From contig NW_026089508.1 in the NCBI RefSeq assembly GCF_933775445.1, forward strand, positions 1 through 64,000: a stretch of 64,000 nt of DNA, written 5' to 3'. The stretch comes from Argentina anserina (taxonomy: Eukaryota > Streptophyta > Magnoliopsida > Rosales > Rosaceae). The notes under the pieces were generated by a model. It searched no databases and was not told the origin of the DNA. It saw nothing but the letters and a program-made list of their open reading frames with translations. Positions 24,246-37,876 of the stretch are shown piece by piece. Made by a program: the position numbers and the translations under genes. Positions within the stretch are counted from its first letter, which is position 1. The number at the start of each line of letters is the position of its first letter.

Positions 24246-26477
24246 ATGACAGTTTCTATTGTATTTGAGAGTTTTGCAAGTGTGGGAGTGTGTTTCTTTC
24301 AAACTGAGTATCTTTACATCGTTTGCGTATCTTTACTATTCCAATTGTGTATCTTTACATCGTTTGCGTATCTTTACTATTCCAATTGTGTATCTTTTCA
24401 TTTCTCGTTTGACTATCTTTCTGTAAAGCTTTCAGATGCGAGTTTCTATTGAATTTGAGAGTTTTGCAAGTGTGGGAGTGTGTTTCTTTCAAACTGAGTA
24501 TCTTTACATCGTTTGCGTATCTTTACTCTTCCAATTGTGTATCTTTACATCGTTTGCGTATCTTTACTATTCCAATTGTGTATCTTATCATTTCTCGTTT
24601 GAGTATCTTTCTGTAAGGCTTCTGATGCGAGTTTCTATTGTATTTGAGAGTTTTGCAAGTGTGGGAGTGTGTTTCTTTCGAACTGAGTATCTTTACATCG
24701 TTTGCGTATCTTTACTATTCCAATTGTGTATCTTTTCATTTCTCGTTTGACTATCTTTCTGTAAGGCTTTCAGATGCGAGTTTCTATTGAATTTGAGAGT
24801 TTTGCAAGTGTGGGAGTGTGTTTCTTTCAAACTGAGTATCTTTACATCGTTTGCGTATCTTTACTATTCCAATTGTGTATCTTTACATCGTTTGCGTATC
24901 TTTACTATTCCAATTGTGTATCTTTTGATTTCTCGTTTGAGTATCTTTCTTTAAGTCTTCTGATGCGAGTTTCTATTGAATTTGAGAGTTTTGCAAGTGT
25001 GGGAGTGTGTTTCTTTCGAACTGAGTATCTTTACATCGTTTGCGTATCTTTACTATTCCAATTGTGTATCTTTTCATTTCTCGTTTGAGTATCTTTCTGT
25101 AAGGCCTCGGATGCCAGTTTCTATTGTATTTGAGAGTTTTGCAAGTGTGGGAGTGTGTTTCTTTCAAACTGAGTATCTTTACATCGTTTGCGTATCTTTA
25201 CTATTCCAATTGTCTATCTTTACATCGTTTGCGTATCTTTACTATTCCAATTGTGTATCTTTTCATTTCTCGTTTGATTATCTTTCTGTAAGGCTTTCAG
25301 ATGCGAGTTTCTATTGAATTTGAGAGTTTTGCAAGTGTGGGAGTGTGTTTCTTTCAAACTGAGTATCTTTACATCGTTTGCGTATCTTTACTCTTCCAAT
25401 TGTGTATCTTTACATCGTTTGCGTATCTTTACTATTCCAATTGTGTATCTTTTCATTTCTCGTTTGAGTATCTTTCTGTAAGGTCTCGGATGCCAGTTTC
25501 TATTGTATTTGAGAGTTTTGCAAGTGTGGGAGTGTGTTTCTTTCAAACTGAGTATCTTTACATCGTTTGCGTATCTTTACTATTCCAATTGTGTATCTTT
25601 ACATCGTTTGCGTATCTTTACTATTCCAATTGTGTATCTTTTCATTTCTCGTTTGAGTATCTTTCTGTAAGGCCTCGGATGCCAGTTTCTATTGTATTTG
25701 AGAGTTTTGCAAGTGTGGGAGTGTGTTTCTTTCAAACTGAGTATCTTTACATCGTTTGCGTATCTTTACTATTCCAATTGTGTATCTTTACATCGTTTGC
25801 GTATCTTTACTATTCCAATTGTGTATCTTTACATCGTTTGCGTATCTTTACTATTCCAATTGTGTATCTTTTCATTTCTCGTTTGATTATCTTTCTGTAA
25901 GGCTTTCAGATGCGAGTTTCTATTGAATTTGAGAGTTTTGCAAGTGTGGGAGTGTGTTTCTTTCAAACTGAGTATCTTTACATCGTTTGCGTATCTTTAC
26001 TCTTCCAATTGTGTATCTTTACATCGTTTGCGTATCTTTACTATTCCAATTGTGTATCTTTTCATTTCTCGTTTGAGTATCTTTCTGTAAGGTCTCGGAT
26101 GCCAGTTTCTATTGTATTTGAGAGTTTTGCAAGTGTGGGAGTGTGTTTCTTTCAAACTGAGTATCTTTACATCGTTTGCGTATCTTTACTCTTCCAATTG
26201 TGTATCTTTACATCGTTTGCGTATCTTTACTATTCCAATTGTGTATCTTATCATTTCTCGTTTGAGTATCTTTCTGTAAGGCTTCTGATGCGAGTTTCTA
26301 TTGTATTTGAGAGTTTTGCAAGTGTGGGAGTGTGTTTCTTTCGAACTGAGTATCTTTACATCGTTTGCGTATCTTTACTATTCCAATTGTGTATCTTTAC
26401 ATCGTTTGCGTATCTTTACTATTCCAATTGTGTATCTTTTCATTTCTCGTTTGACTATCTTTCTGTAAGGCTTTCAG
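24246..26477 (+). repeat. 12-monomer higher-order repeat, copy 1 (2,232 bp)
   Basis: Starts are 24246, 24436, 24625, 24774, 24963, 25111, 25301, 25490, 25679, 25910, 26099 and 26288. Markers are GTAAAGCTTTCAG near 24423, TTTTGATTTCTCG near 24924, GTCTATCTTTAC near 25212 and the triple-AB monomer at 25679. The following unit has the same order. The only length change is the third monomer, which is 149 bp here and 190 bp there. Confidence 0.9.
25679..25909 (+). repeat. Triple-AB monomer (231 bp), second lineage
   Basis: Three A-B pairs are present as in the copy at 23638, but with other markers. It opens ATGCCAG, has the usual TTCAAACTGAG head, none of the A modules has the TTCCG variant, and C runs into D as GTTTGATTATC. 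It is the ninth monomer of the 12-mer HOR and was copied with it to 27952-28182. Confidence 0.92.
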
Positions 26478-28750
26478 ATGCGAGTTTCTATTGAATTTGA
26501 GAGTTTTGCAAGTGTGGGAGTGTGTTTCTTTCAAACTGAGTATCTTTACATCGTTTGCGTATCTTTACTATTCCAATTGTGTATCTTTACATCGTTTGCG
26601 TATCTTTACTATTCCAATTGTGTATCTTTTCATTTCTCGTTTGACTATCTTTCTGTAAAGCTTTCAGATGCGAGTTTCTATTGAATTTGAGAGTTTTGCA
26701 AGTGTGGGAGTGTGTTTCTTTCAAACTGAGTATCTTTACATCGTTTGCGTATCTTTACTCTTCCAATTGTGTATCTTTACATCGTTTGCGTATCTTTACT
26801 ATTCCAATTGTGTATCTTATCATTTCTCGTTTGAGTATCTTTCTGTAAGGCTTCTGATGCGAGTTTCTATTGTATTTGAGAGTTTTGCAAGTGTGGGAGT
26901 GTGTTTCTTTCGAACTGAGTATCTTTACATCGTTTGCGTATCTTTACTATTCCAATTGTGTATCTTTACATCGTTTGCGTATCTTTACTATTCCAATTGT
27001 GTATCTTTTCATTTCTCGTTTGACTATCTTTCTGTAAGGCTTTCAGATGCGAGTTTCTATTGAATTTGAGAGTTTTGCAAGTGTGGGAGTGTGTTTCTTT
27101 CAAACTGAGTATCTTTACATCGTTTGCGTATCTTTACTATTCCAATTGTGTATCTTTACATCGTTTGCGTATCTTTACTATTCCAATTGTGTATCTTTTG
27201 ATTTCTCGTTTGAGTATCTTTCTTTAAGTCTTCTGATGCGAGTTTCTATTGAATTTGAGAGTTTTGCAAGTGTGGGAGTGTGTTTCTTTCGAACTGAGTA
27301 TCTTTACATCGTTTGCGTATCTTTACTATTCCAATTGTGTATCTTTTCATTTCTCGTTTGAGTATCTTTCTGTAAGGCCTCGGATGCCAGTTTCTATTGT
27401 ATTTGAGAGTTTTGCAAGTGTGGGAGTGTGTTTCTTTCAAACTGAGTATCTTTACATCGTTTGCGTATCTTTACTATTCCAATTGTCTATCTTTACATCG
27501 TTTGCGTATCTTTACTATTCCAATTGTGTATCTTTTCATTTCTCGTTTGATTATCTTTCTGTAAGGCTTTCAGATGCGAGTTTCTATTGAATTTGAGAGT
27601 TTTGCAAGTGTGGGAGTGTGTTTCTTTCAAACTGAGTATCTTTACATCGTTTGCGTATCTTTACTCTTCCAATTGTGTATCTTTACATCGTTTGCGTATC
27701 TTTACTATTCCAATTGTGTATCTTTTCATTTCTCGTTTGAGTATCTTTCTGTAAGGTCTCGGATGCCAGTTTCTATTGTATTTGAGAGTTTTGCAAGTGT
27801 GGGAGTGTGTTTCTTTCAAACTGAGTATCTTTACATCGTTTGCGTATCTTTACTATTCCAATTGTGTATCTTTACATCGTTTGCGTATCTTTACTATTCC
27901 AATTGTGTATCTTTTCATTTCTCGTTTGAGTATCTTTCTGTAAGGCCTCGGATGCCAGTTTCTATTGTATTTGAGAGTTTTGCAAGTGTGGGAGTGTGTT
28001 TCTTTCAAACTGAGTATCTTTACATCGTTTGCGTATCTTTACTATTCCAATTGTGTATCTTTACATCGTTTGCGTATCTTTACTATTCCAATTGTGTATC
28101 TTTACATCGTTTGCGTATCTTTACTATTCCAATTGTGTATCTTTTCATTTCTCGTTTGATTATCTTTCTGTAAGGCTTTCAGATGCGAGTTTCTATTGAA
28201 TTTGAGAGTTTTGCAAGTGTGGGAGTGTGTTTCTTTCAAACTGAGTATCTTTACATCGTTTGCGTATCTTTACTCTTCCAATTGTGTATCTTTACATCGT
28301 TTGCGTATCTTTACTATTCCAATTGTGTATCTTTTCATTTCTCGTTTGAGTATCTTTCTGTAAGGTCTCGGATGCCAGTTTCTATTGTATTTGAGAGTTT
28401 TGCAAGTGTGGGAGTGTGTTTCTTTCAAACTGAGTATCTTTACATCGTTTGCGTATCTTTACTCTTCCAATTGTGTATCTTTACATCGTTTGCGTATCTT
28501 TACTATTCCAATTGTGTATCTTATCATTTCTCGTTTGAGTATCTTTCTGTAAGGCTTCTGATGCGAGTTTCTATTGTATTTGAGAGTTTTGCAAGTGTGG
28601 GAGTGTGTTTCTTTCGAACTGAGTATCTTTACATCGTTTGCGTATCTTTACTATTCCAATTGTGTATCTTTACATCGTTTGCGTATCTTTACTATTCCAA
28701 TTGTGTATCTTTTCATTTCTCGTTTGACTATCTTTCTGTAAGGCTTTCAG
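26478..28750 (+). repeat. 12-monomer higher-order repeat, copy 2 (2,273 bp)
   Basis: Starts are 26478, 26668, 26857, 27047, 27236, 27384, 27574, 27763, 27952, 28183, 28372 and 28561. From 27047 on, every start is exactly 2,273 bp after its counterpart. A third, incomplete copy follows at 28751-29318; it lacks the first three monomers and has a 189-bp instead of a 148-bp second monomer. Confidence 0.9.
27952..28182 (+). repeat. Triple-AB monomer (231 bp), copy in second 12-mer unit
   Basis: It is the counterpart of 25679-25909, 2,273 bp downstream, with the same markers (ATGCCAG opening, GTTTGATTATC before the end of D). Confidence 0.92.
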
Positions 28751-29656
28751 ATGCGAGTTTCTATTGAATTTGAGAGTTTTGCAAGTGTGGGAGTGTGTTT
28801 CTTTCAAACTGAGTATCTTTACATCGTTTGCGTATCTTTACTATTCCAATTGTGTATCTTTACATCGTTTGCGTATCTTTACTATTCCAATTGTGTATCT
28901 TTTGATTTCTCGTTTGAGTATCTTTCTTTAAGTCTTCTGATGCGAGTTTCTATTGAATTTGAGAGTTTTGCAAGTGTGGGAGTGTGTTTCTTTCGAACTG
29001 AGTATCTTTACATCGTTTGCGTATCTTTACTATTCCAATTGTGTATCTTTACATCGTTTGCGTATCTTTACTATTCCAATTGTGTATCTTTTCATTTCTC
29101 GTTTGAGTATCTTTCTGTAAGGCCTCGGATGCCAGTTTCTATTGTATTTGAGAGTTTTGCAAGTGTGGGAGTGTGTTTCTTTCAAACTGAGTATCTTTAC
29201 ATCGTTTGCGTATCTTTACTATTCCAATTGTCTATCTTTACATCGTTTGCGTATCTTTACTATTCCAATTGTGTATCTTTTCATTTCTCGTTTGATTATC
29301 TTTCTGTAAGGCTTTCAGATGCGAGTTTCTATTGAATTTGAGAGTTTTGCAAGTGTGGGAGTGTGTTTCTTTCAAACTGAGTATCTTTACATCGTTTGCG
29401 TATCTTTACTATTCCAATTGTGTATCTTTACATCGTTTGCGTATCTTTACTATTCCAATTGTGTATCTTTTCATTTCTCGTTTGAGTATCTTTCTGTAAG
29501 GCTTCTGATGCGAGTTTCTATTGTATTTGAGAGTTTTGCAAGTGTGGGAGTGTGTTTCTTTCAAACTGAGTATCTTTACATCGTTTCCGTATCTTTACGA
29601 TTCCAATTGTGTATCTTTTCATTTCTCGTTTGAGTATCTTTCTGTAAGGCTTTCTG

Positions 29657-30143
29657 ATGCGAGTTTCTATTGAATTTGAGAGTTTTGCAAGTGTGGGAGT
29701 GTGTTTCTTTCAAACTGAGTATCTTTACATCGTTTGCGTATCTTTACTATTCCAATTGTGTATCTTTACATCGTTTGCGTATCTTTACTATTCCAATTGT
29801 GTATCTTTTCATTTCTCGTTTGAGTATCTTTCTGTAAGGCTTCTGATGCGAGTTTCTATTGAATTTGAGAGTTTTGCAAGTGTGGGAGTGTGTTTCTTTC
29901 AAACTGAGTATCTTTACATCGTTTGCGTATCTTTACTATTCCAATTGTGTAGGTTTTCATTTCTCGTTTCAGTATCTTTCTGTAAGGCTTTCTGATGCGA
30001 GTTTCTATTGAATTTGAGAGTTTTGCAATTGTGGGAGTGTGTTTCTTTCAAACTGAGTATCTTTACATCGTTTGCGTATCTTTACTATTCCAATTGTGTA
30101 TGTTTTCATTTCTCGTTTGAGTATCTTTCTGTAAGGCTTTCTG
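29657..30143 (+). repeat. Third partial copy of the transition-type segment
   Basis: Starts are 29657, 29846 and 29995 (189, 149 and 149 bp). It matches 22962-23448 (offset 6,695 bp) and 31349-31835 (offset 1,692 bp). The shared marker is TGTAGGTTTTC with CGTTTCAG near 29949-29970. One private change is GCAATTGTGGG near 30025. Confidence 0.82.
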
Positions 30144-30671
30144 ATGCGAGTTTCTATTGAATTTGAGAGTTTTGCAAGTGTGGGAGTGTGTTTCTTTCAA
30201 ACTGAGTATCTTTACATCGTTTGCGTATCTTTACTATTCCAATTGTGTATCTTTACATCGTTTGCGTATCTTTACTATTCCAATTGTGTATCTTTTCATT
30301 TCTCGTTTAAGTATCTTTCTGTAAGGCTTCTGATGCGAGTTTCTATTGTATTTGAGAGTTTTGCAAGTGTGGGAGTGTGTTTCTTTCAAACTGAGTATCT
30401 TTACATCGTTTGCGTATCTTTACTATTCCAATTGTGTATGTTTTCATTTCTCGTTTGAGTATCTTTCTGTAAGGCTTTCTGATGCGAGTTTCTATTGAAT
30501 TTGAGAGTTTTGCAAGTGTGGGAGTGTGTTTCTTTCAAACTGAGTTTCTTTACATCGTTTGCGTATCTTTACTATTCCAATTGTGTATCTTTACATCGTT
30601 TGCGTATCTTTACTATTCCAATTGTGTATGTTTTCATTTCTCGTTTGAGTATTTTTCTGTAAGGCTTTCTG

Positions 30672-32254
30672 ATGCGAGTTTCTATTGAATTTGAGAGTTT
30701 TGCAAGTGTGGGAGTGTGTTTCTTTCAAACTGAGTATCTTTACATCGTTTGCGTATCTTTACTATTCCAATTGTGTATCTTTACATCGTTTGCGTATCTT
30801 TACTATTCCAATTGTGTATCTTTTCATTTCTCGTTTGAGTATCTTTCTGTAAGGCTTCTGATGCGAGTTTCTATTGTATTTGAGAGTTTTGCAAGTGTGG
30901 GAGTGTGTTTCTTTCAAACTGAGTATCTTTACATCGTTTGCGTATCTTTACGATTCCAATTGTGTATGTTTTCATTTCTCGTTTGAGTATCTTTCTGTAA
31001 GGCTTTCTGATGCGAGTTTCTATTGAATTTGAGAGTTTTGCAAGTGTGGGAGTGTGTTTCATTCAAACTGAGTATCTTTACATCGTTTGCGTATCTTTAC
31101 TATTCCAATTGTGTATCTTTACATCGTTTGCGTATCTTTACTATTCCAATTGTGTATCTTTTCATTTCTCGTTTGAGTATCTTTCTGTAAGGCTTTCTGA
31201 TGCGAGTTTCTATTGAATTTGAGAGTTTTGCATGTGTGGGAGTGTGTTTCTTTCAAACTGAGTATCCTTACATCGTTTGCGTATCTTTACTATTCCAATT
31301 GTGTATGTTTTCATTTCTCGTTTGAGTATCTTTCTGTAAGGCTTTCTGATGCGAGTTTCTATTGAATTTGAGAGTTTTGCAAGTGTGGGAGTGTGTTTCT
31401 TTCAAACTGAGTATCTTTACATCGTTTGCGTATCTTTACTATTCCAATTGTGTATCTTTACATCGTTTGCGTATCTTTACTATTCCAATTGTGTATCTTT
31501 TCATTTCTCGTTTGAGTATCTTTCTGTAAGGCTTCTGATGCGAGTTTCTATTGAATTTGAGAGTTTTGCAAGTGTGGGAGTGTGTTTCTTTCAAACTGAG
31601 TATCTTTACATCGTTTGCGTATCTTTACTATTCCAATTGTGTAGGTTTTCATTTCTCGTTTCAGTATCTTTCTGTAAGGCTTTCTGATGCGAGTTTCTAT
31701 TGAATTTGAGAGTTTTGCAAGTGTGGGAGTGTGTTTCTTTCAAACTGAGTATCTTTACATCGTTTGCGTATCTTTACTATTCCAATTGTGTATGTTTTCA
31801 TTTCTCGTTTGAGTATCTTTCTGTAAGGCTTTCTGATGCGAGTTTCTATTGAATTTGAGAGTTTTGCAAGTGTGGGAGTGTGTTTCTTTCAAACTGAGTA
31901 TCTTTACATCGTTTGCGTATCTTTACTCTTCCAATTGTGTATCTTTACATCGTTTGCGTATCTTTACTATTCCAATTGTGTATCTTATCATTTCTCGTTT
32001 GAGTATCTTTCTGTAAGGCTTCTGATGCGAGTTTCTATTGTATTTGAGAGTTTTGCAAGTGTGGGAGTGTGTTTCTTTCGAACTGAGTATCTTTACATCG
32101 TTTGCGTATCTTTACTATTCCAATTGTGTATCTTTACATCGTTTCCGTATCTTTACTATTCCAATTGTGTATCTTTACATCGTTTGCGTATCTTTACTAT
32201 TCCAATTGTGTATCTTTTCATTTCTCGTTTAAGTATCTTTCTGTAAGGCCACAG
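30672..32254 (+). repeat. 8,387-bp-offset duplicated segment, copy 2 (9 monomers)
   Basis: Starts are 30672, 30861, 31010, 31200, 31349, 31538, 31687, 31836 and 32025. It carries the same rare variants as copy 1, including TATCCTTAC near 31263 and TGTAGGTTTTC near 31641. It sits inside Domain III, so transition-zone type monomers form an island between two blocks of Domain III type. Confidence 0.9.
32025..32254 (+). repeat. Triple-AB monomer (230 bp), copy of the first lineage
   Basis: It is the counterpart of 23638-23867, 8,387 bp downstream, with the same TTTCCG second A, TTCGAACTGAG head and CCACAG ending. The sequence after it diverges from that after copy 1, so this monomer marks the right border of the duplicated segment. 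Confidence 0.92.
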
Positions 32255-34591
32255 ATGCCAGTTTCTATTGTATGTGAGAGTTTTGCAAGTGTGGGAGTGT
32301 GTTTCTTTCGAACTGAGTATCTTTACATCGTTTGCGTATCTTTACTATTCCAATTGTGTATCTTTTCATTTCTCGTTTGAGTATCTTTCTTTAAGTCTTC
32401 TGATGCGAGTTTCTATTGAATTTGAGAGTTTTGCAAGTGTGGGAGTGTGTTTCTTTCGAACTGAGTATCTTTACATCGTTTGCGTATCTTTACTATTCCA
32501 ATTGTGTATCTTTACATCGTTTGCGTATCTTTACTATTCCAATTGTGTATCTTTTCATTTCTCGTTTGAGTATCTTTCTGTAAGGCCTCGGATGCTAGTT
32601 TCTATTGTATTTGAGAGTTTTGCAAGTGTGGGAGTGTGTTTCTTTCAAACTGAGTATCTTTACATCGTTTGCGTATCTTTACTATTCCAATTGTCTATCT
32701 TTACATCGTTTGCGTATCTTTACTATTCCAATTGTGTATTTTTTCATTTCTAGTTTGACTATCTTTCTGTAAGGCTTTCAGATGCGAGTTTCTATTGAAT
32801 TTGAGAGTTTTGCAAGTGTGGGAGTGTGTTTCTTTCAAACTGAGTATCTTTACATTGTTTGCGTATCTTTACTATTCCAATTGTGTATCTTTACATCGTT
32901 TGCGTATCTTTACTATTCCAATTGTGTATCTTTTCATTTCTCGTTTGAGTATCTTTCTGTAAGGCCTCGGATGCTAGTTTCTATTGTATTTGAGAGTTTT
33001 GCAAGTGTGGGAGTGTGTTTCTTTCGAACTGAGTATCTTTACATCGTTTGCGTATCTTTACTATTCCAATTGTGTATATTTTCATTTCTCGTTTGAGTAT
33101 CTTTCTTTAAGTCTTCTGATGCGAGTTTCTATTGAATTTGAGAGTTTTGCAAGTGTGGGAGTGTGTTTCTTTCGAACTGAGTATCTTTACATCGTTTGCG
33201 TATCTTTACTATTCCAATTGTGTATCTTTACATCGTTTGCGTATCTTTACTATTCCAATTGTGTATCTTTTCATTTCTCGTTTGAGTATCTTTCTGTAAG
33301 GCCTCGGATGCCAGTTTCTATTGTATTTGAGAGTTTTGCAAGTGTGGGAGTGTGTTTCTTTCAAACTGAGTATCTTTACATCGTTTGCGTATCTTTACTA
33401 TTCCAATTGTGTATCTTTACATCGTTTGCGTATCTTTACTATTCCAATTGTGTATCTTTTCATTTCTCGTTTGAGTATCTTTCTTTAAGTCTTCTGATGT
33501 GAGTTTCTATTGAATTTGAGAGTTTTGCAAGTGTGGGAGTGTGTTTCTTTCGAACTGAGTATCTTTACATCGTTTGCGTATCTTTACTATTCCAATTGTG
33601 TATCTTTACATCGTTTGCGTATCTTTACTATTCCAATTGTGTATCTTTTCATTTCTCGTTTGAGTATCTTTCTGTAAGGCCTCGGATGCCAGTTTCTATT
33701 GTATTTGAGAGTTTTGCAAGTGTGGGAGTGTGTTTCTTTCAAACTGAGTATCTTTACATCGTTTGCGTATCTTTACTATTCCAATTGTCTATCTTTACAT
33801 CGTTTGCGTATCTTTACTATTCCAATTGTGTATCTTTTCATTTCTCGTTTGATTATCTTTCTGTAAGGCTTTCAGATGCGAGTTTCTATTGAATTTGAGA
33901 GTTTTGCAAGTGTGGGAGTGTGTTTCTTTCAAACTGAGTATCTTTACATTGTTTGCGTATCTTTACTATTCCAATTGTGTATCTTTACATCGTTTGCGTA
34001 TCTTTACTATTCCAATTGTGTATCTTTTCATTTCTCGTTTGAGTATCTTTCTGTAAGGCCTCGGATGCCAGTTTCTATTGTATTTGAGAGTTTTGCAAGT
34101 GTTGGAGTGTGTTTCTTTCAAACTGAGTATCTTTACATCGTTTGCGTATCTTTACTATTCCAATTGTGTATCTTTTCATTTCTCGTTTGAGTATCTTTCT
34201 TTAAGTCTTCTGATGCGAGTTTCTATTGAATTTGAGAGTTTTGCAAGTGTGGGAGTGTGTTTCTTTCGAACTGAGTATCTTTACATCGTTTGCGTATCTT
34301 TACTATTCCAATTGTGTATCTTTACATCGTTTGCGTATCTTTACTATTCCAATTGTGTATCTTTTCATTTCTCGTTTGAGTATCTTTCTGTAAGGCCTCG
34401 GATGCTAGTTTCTATTGTATTTGAGAGTTTTGCAAGTGTGGGAGTGTGTTTCTTTCAAACTGAGTATCTTTACATCGTTTGCGTATCTTTACTATTCCAA
34501 TTGTCTATCTTTACATTGTTTGCGTATCTTTACTATTCCAATTGTGTATCTTTTCATTTCTCGTTTGACTATCTTTCTGTAAGGCTTTCAG

Positions 34592-36213
34592 ATGCGAGTT
34601 TCTATTGAATTTGAGAGTTTTGCAAGTGTGGGAGTGTGTTTCTTTCAAACTGAGTATCTTTACATTGTTTGCGTATCTTTACTATTCCAATTGTGTATCT
34701 TTACATCGTTTGCGTATCTTTACTATTCCAATTGTGTATCTTTTCATTTCTCGTTTGAGTATCTTTCTGTAAGGCCTCGGATACCAGTTTCTATTGTATT
34801 TGAGAGTTTTGCAAGTGTGGGAGTGTGTTTTTTTCAAACTGAGTATCTTTACATCGTTTGCGTATCTTTACTATTCCAATTGTGTATCTTTTCATTTCTC
34901 GTTTGAGTATCTTTCTGTAAGGCCACAGATGCCAGTTTCTATTGTATGTGAGAGTTTTGCAAGTGTGGGAGTGTGTTTCTTTCGAACTGAGTATCTTTAC
35001 ATCGTTTGCGTATCTTTACTATTCCAATTGTGTATCTTTTCATTTCTCGTTTGAGTATCTTTCTTTAAGTCTTCTGATGCGAGTTTCTATTGAATTTGAG
35101 AGTTTTGCAAGTGTGGGAGTGTGTTTCTTTCGAACTGAGTATCTTTACATCGTTTGCGTATCTTTACTATTCCAATTGTCTATCTTTACATCGTTTGCGT
35201 ATCTTTACTATTCCAATTGTGTATCTTTTCATTTCTCGTTTGATTATCTTTCTGTAAGGCTTTCAGATGCGAGTTTCTATTGAATTTGAGAGTTTTGCAA
35301 GTGTGGGAGTGTGTTTCTTTCAAACTGAGTATCTTTACATCGTTTGCGTATCTTTACTCTTCCAATTGTGTATCTTTACATCGTTTGCGTATCTTTACTA
35401 TTCCAATTGTGTATCTTATCATTTCTCGTTTGAGTATCTTTCTGTAAGGCTTCTGATGCGAGTTTCTATTGTATTTGAGAGTTTTGCAAGTGTGGGAGTG
35501 TGTTTCTTTCGAACTGAGTATCTTTACATCGTTTGCGTATCTTTACTATTCCAATTGTGTATCTTTACATCGTTTGCGTATCTTTACTATTCCAATTGTG
35601 TATCTTTTCATTTCTCGTTTGACTATCTTTCTGTAAGGCTTTCAGATGCGAGTTTCTATTGAATTTGAGAGTTTTGCAAGTGTGGGAGTGTGTTTCTTTC
35701 AAACTGAGTATCTTTACATCGTTTGCGTATCTTTACTATTCCAATTGTGTATCTTTACATCGTTTGCGTATCTTTACTATTCCAATTGTGTATCTTTTGA
35801 TTTCTCGTTTGAGTATCTTTCTTTAAGTCTTCTGATGCGAGTTTCTATTGAATTTGAGAGTTTTGCAAGTGTGGGAGTGTGTTTCTTTCGAACTGAGTAT
35901 CTTTACATCGTTTGCGTATCTTTACTATTCCAATTGTGTATCTTTACATCGTTTGCGTATCTTTACTATTCCAATTGTGTATCTTTTCATTTCTCGTTTG
36001 AGTATCTTTCTGTAAGGCCTCGGATGCTAGTTTCTATTGTATTTGAGAGTTTTGCAAGTGTGGGAGTGTGTTTCTTTCAAACTGAGTATCTTTACATCGT
36101 TTGCGTATCTTTACTATTCCAATTGTCTATCTTTACATTGTTTGCGTATCTTTACTATTCCAATTGTGTATCTTTTCATTTCTCGTTTGACTATCTTTCT
36201 GTAAGGCTTTCAG
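34592..36213 (+). repeat. 9-monomer higher-order repeat, copy 1 (1,622 bp)
   Basis: Starts are 34592, 34781, 34929, 35077, 35267, 35456, 35646, 35835 and 36024. Markers are ACATTGTTTGC near 34662, CCTCGGATACCAG near 34775, GTGTTTTTTTCAAAC near 34826 and CCACAGATGCCAG near 34923. The adjacent unit repeats the order with one extra A-B pair. Confidence 0.88.
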
Positions 36214-37876
36214 ATGCGAGTTTCTATTGAATTTGAGAGTTTTGCAAGTGTGGGAGTGTGTTTCTTTCAAACTGAGTATCTTTACATTGTTTGCGTATCT
36301 TTACTATTCCAATTGTGTATCTTTACATCGTTTGCGTATCTTTACTATTCCAATTGTGTATCTTTTCATTTCTCGTTTGAGTATCTTTCTGTAAGGCCTC
36401 GGATACCAGTTTCTATTGTATTTGAGAGTTTTGCAAGTGTGGGAGTGTGTTTTTTTCAAACTGAGTATCTTTACATCGTTTGCGTATCTTTACTATTCCA
36501 ATTGTGTATCTTTACATCGTTTGCGTATCTTTACTATTCCAATTGTGTATCTTTTCATTTCTCGTTTGAGTATCTTTCTGTAAGGCCACAGATGCCAGTT
36601 TCTATTGTATGTGAGAGTTTTGCAAGTGTGGGAGTGTGTTTCTTTCGAACTGAGTATCTTTACATCGTTTGCGTATCTTTACTATTCCAATTGTGTATCT
36701 TTTCATTTCTCGTTTGAGTATCTTTCTTTAAGTCTTCTGATGCGAGTTTCTATTGAATTTGAGAGTTTTGCAAGTGTGGGAGTGTGTTTCTTTCGAACTG
36801 AGTATCTTTACATCGTTTGCGTATCTTTACTATTCCAATTGTCTATCTTTACATCGTTTGCGTATCTTTACTATTCCAATTGTGTATCTTTTCATTTCTC
36901 GTTTGATTATCTTTCTGTAAGGCTTTCAGATGCGAGTTTCTATTGAATTTGAGAGTTTTACAAGTGTGGGAGTGTGTTTCTTTCAAACTGAGTATCTTTA
37001 CATCGTTTGCGTATCTTTACTCTTCCAATTGTGTATCTTTACATCGTTTGCGTATCTTTACTATTCCAATTGTGTATCTTATCATTTCTCGTTTGAGTAT
37101 CTTTCTGTAAGGCTTCTGATGCGAGTTTCTATTGTATTTGAGAGTTTTGCAAGTGTGGGAGTGTGTTTCTTTCGAACTGAGTATCTTTACATCGTTTGCG
37201 TATCTTTACTATTCCAATTGTGTATCTTTACATCGTTTGCGTATCTTTACTATTCCAATTGTGTATCTTTTCATTTCTCGTTTGACTATCTTTCTGTAAG
37301 GCTTTCAGATGCGAGTTTCTATTGAATTTGAGAGTTTTGCAAGTGTGGGAGTGTGTTTCTTTCAAACTGAGTATCTTTACATCGTTTGCGTATCTTTACT
37401 ATTCCAATTGTGTATCTTTACATCGTTTGCGTATCTTTACTATTCCAATTGTGTATCTTTTGATTTCTCGTTTGAGTATCTTTCTTTAAGTCTTCTGATG
37501 CGAGTTTCTATTGAATTTGAGAGTTTTGCAAGTGTGGGAGTGTGTTTCTTTCGAACTGAGTATCTTTACATCGTTTGCGTATCTTTACTATTCCAATTGT
37601 GTATCTTTACATCGTTTGCGTATCTTTACTATTCCAATTGTGTATCTTTTCATTTCTCGTTTGAGTATCTTTCTGTAAGGCCTCGGATGCCAGTTTCTAT
37701 TGTATTTGAGAGTTTTGCAAGTGTGGGAGTGTGTTTCTTTCAAACTGAGTATCTTTACATCGTTTGCGTATCTTTACTATTCCAATTGTCTATCTTTACA
37801 TCGTTTGCGTATCTTTACTATTCCAATTGTGTATCTTTTCATTTCTCGTTTGATTATCTTTCTGTAAGGCTTTCAG
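36214..37876 (+). repeat. 9-monomer higher-order repeat, copy 2 (1,663 bp)
   Basis: Starts are 36214, 36403, 36592, 36740, 36930, 37119, 37309, 37498 and 37687. It is 41 bp longer than copy 1 because the monomer at 36403 has two A-B pairs. Private changes are few, for example TTTTACAAG near 36956. The last monomers use CCTCGGATGCCAG where copy 1 has CCTCGGATGCTAG. Confidence 0.88.
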
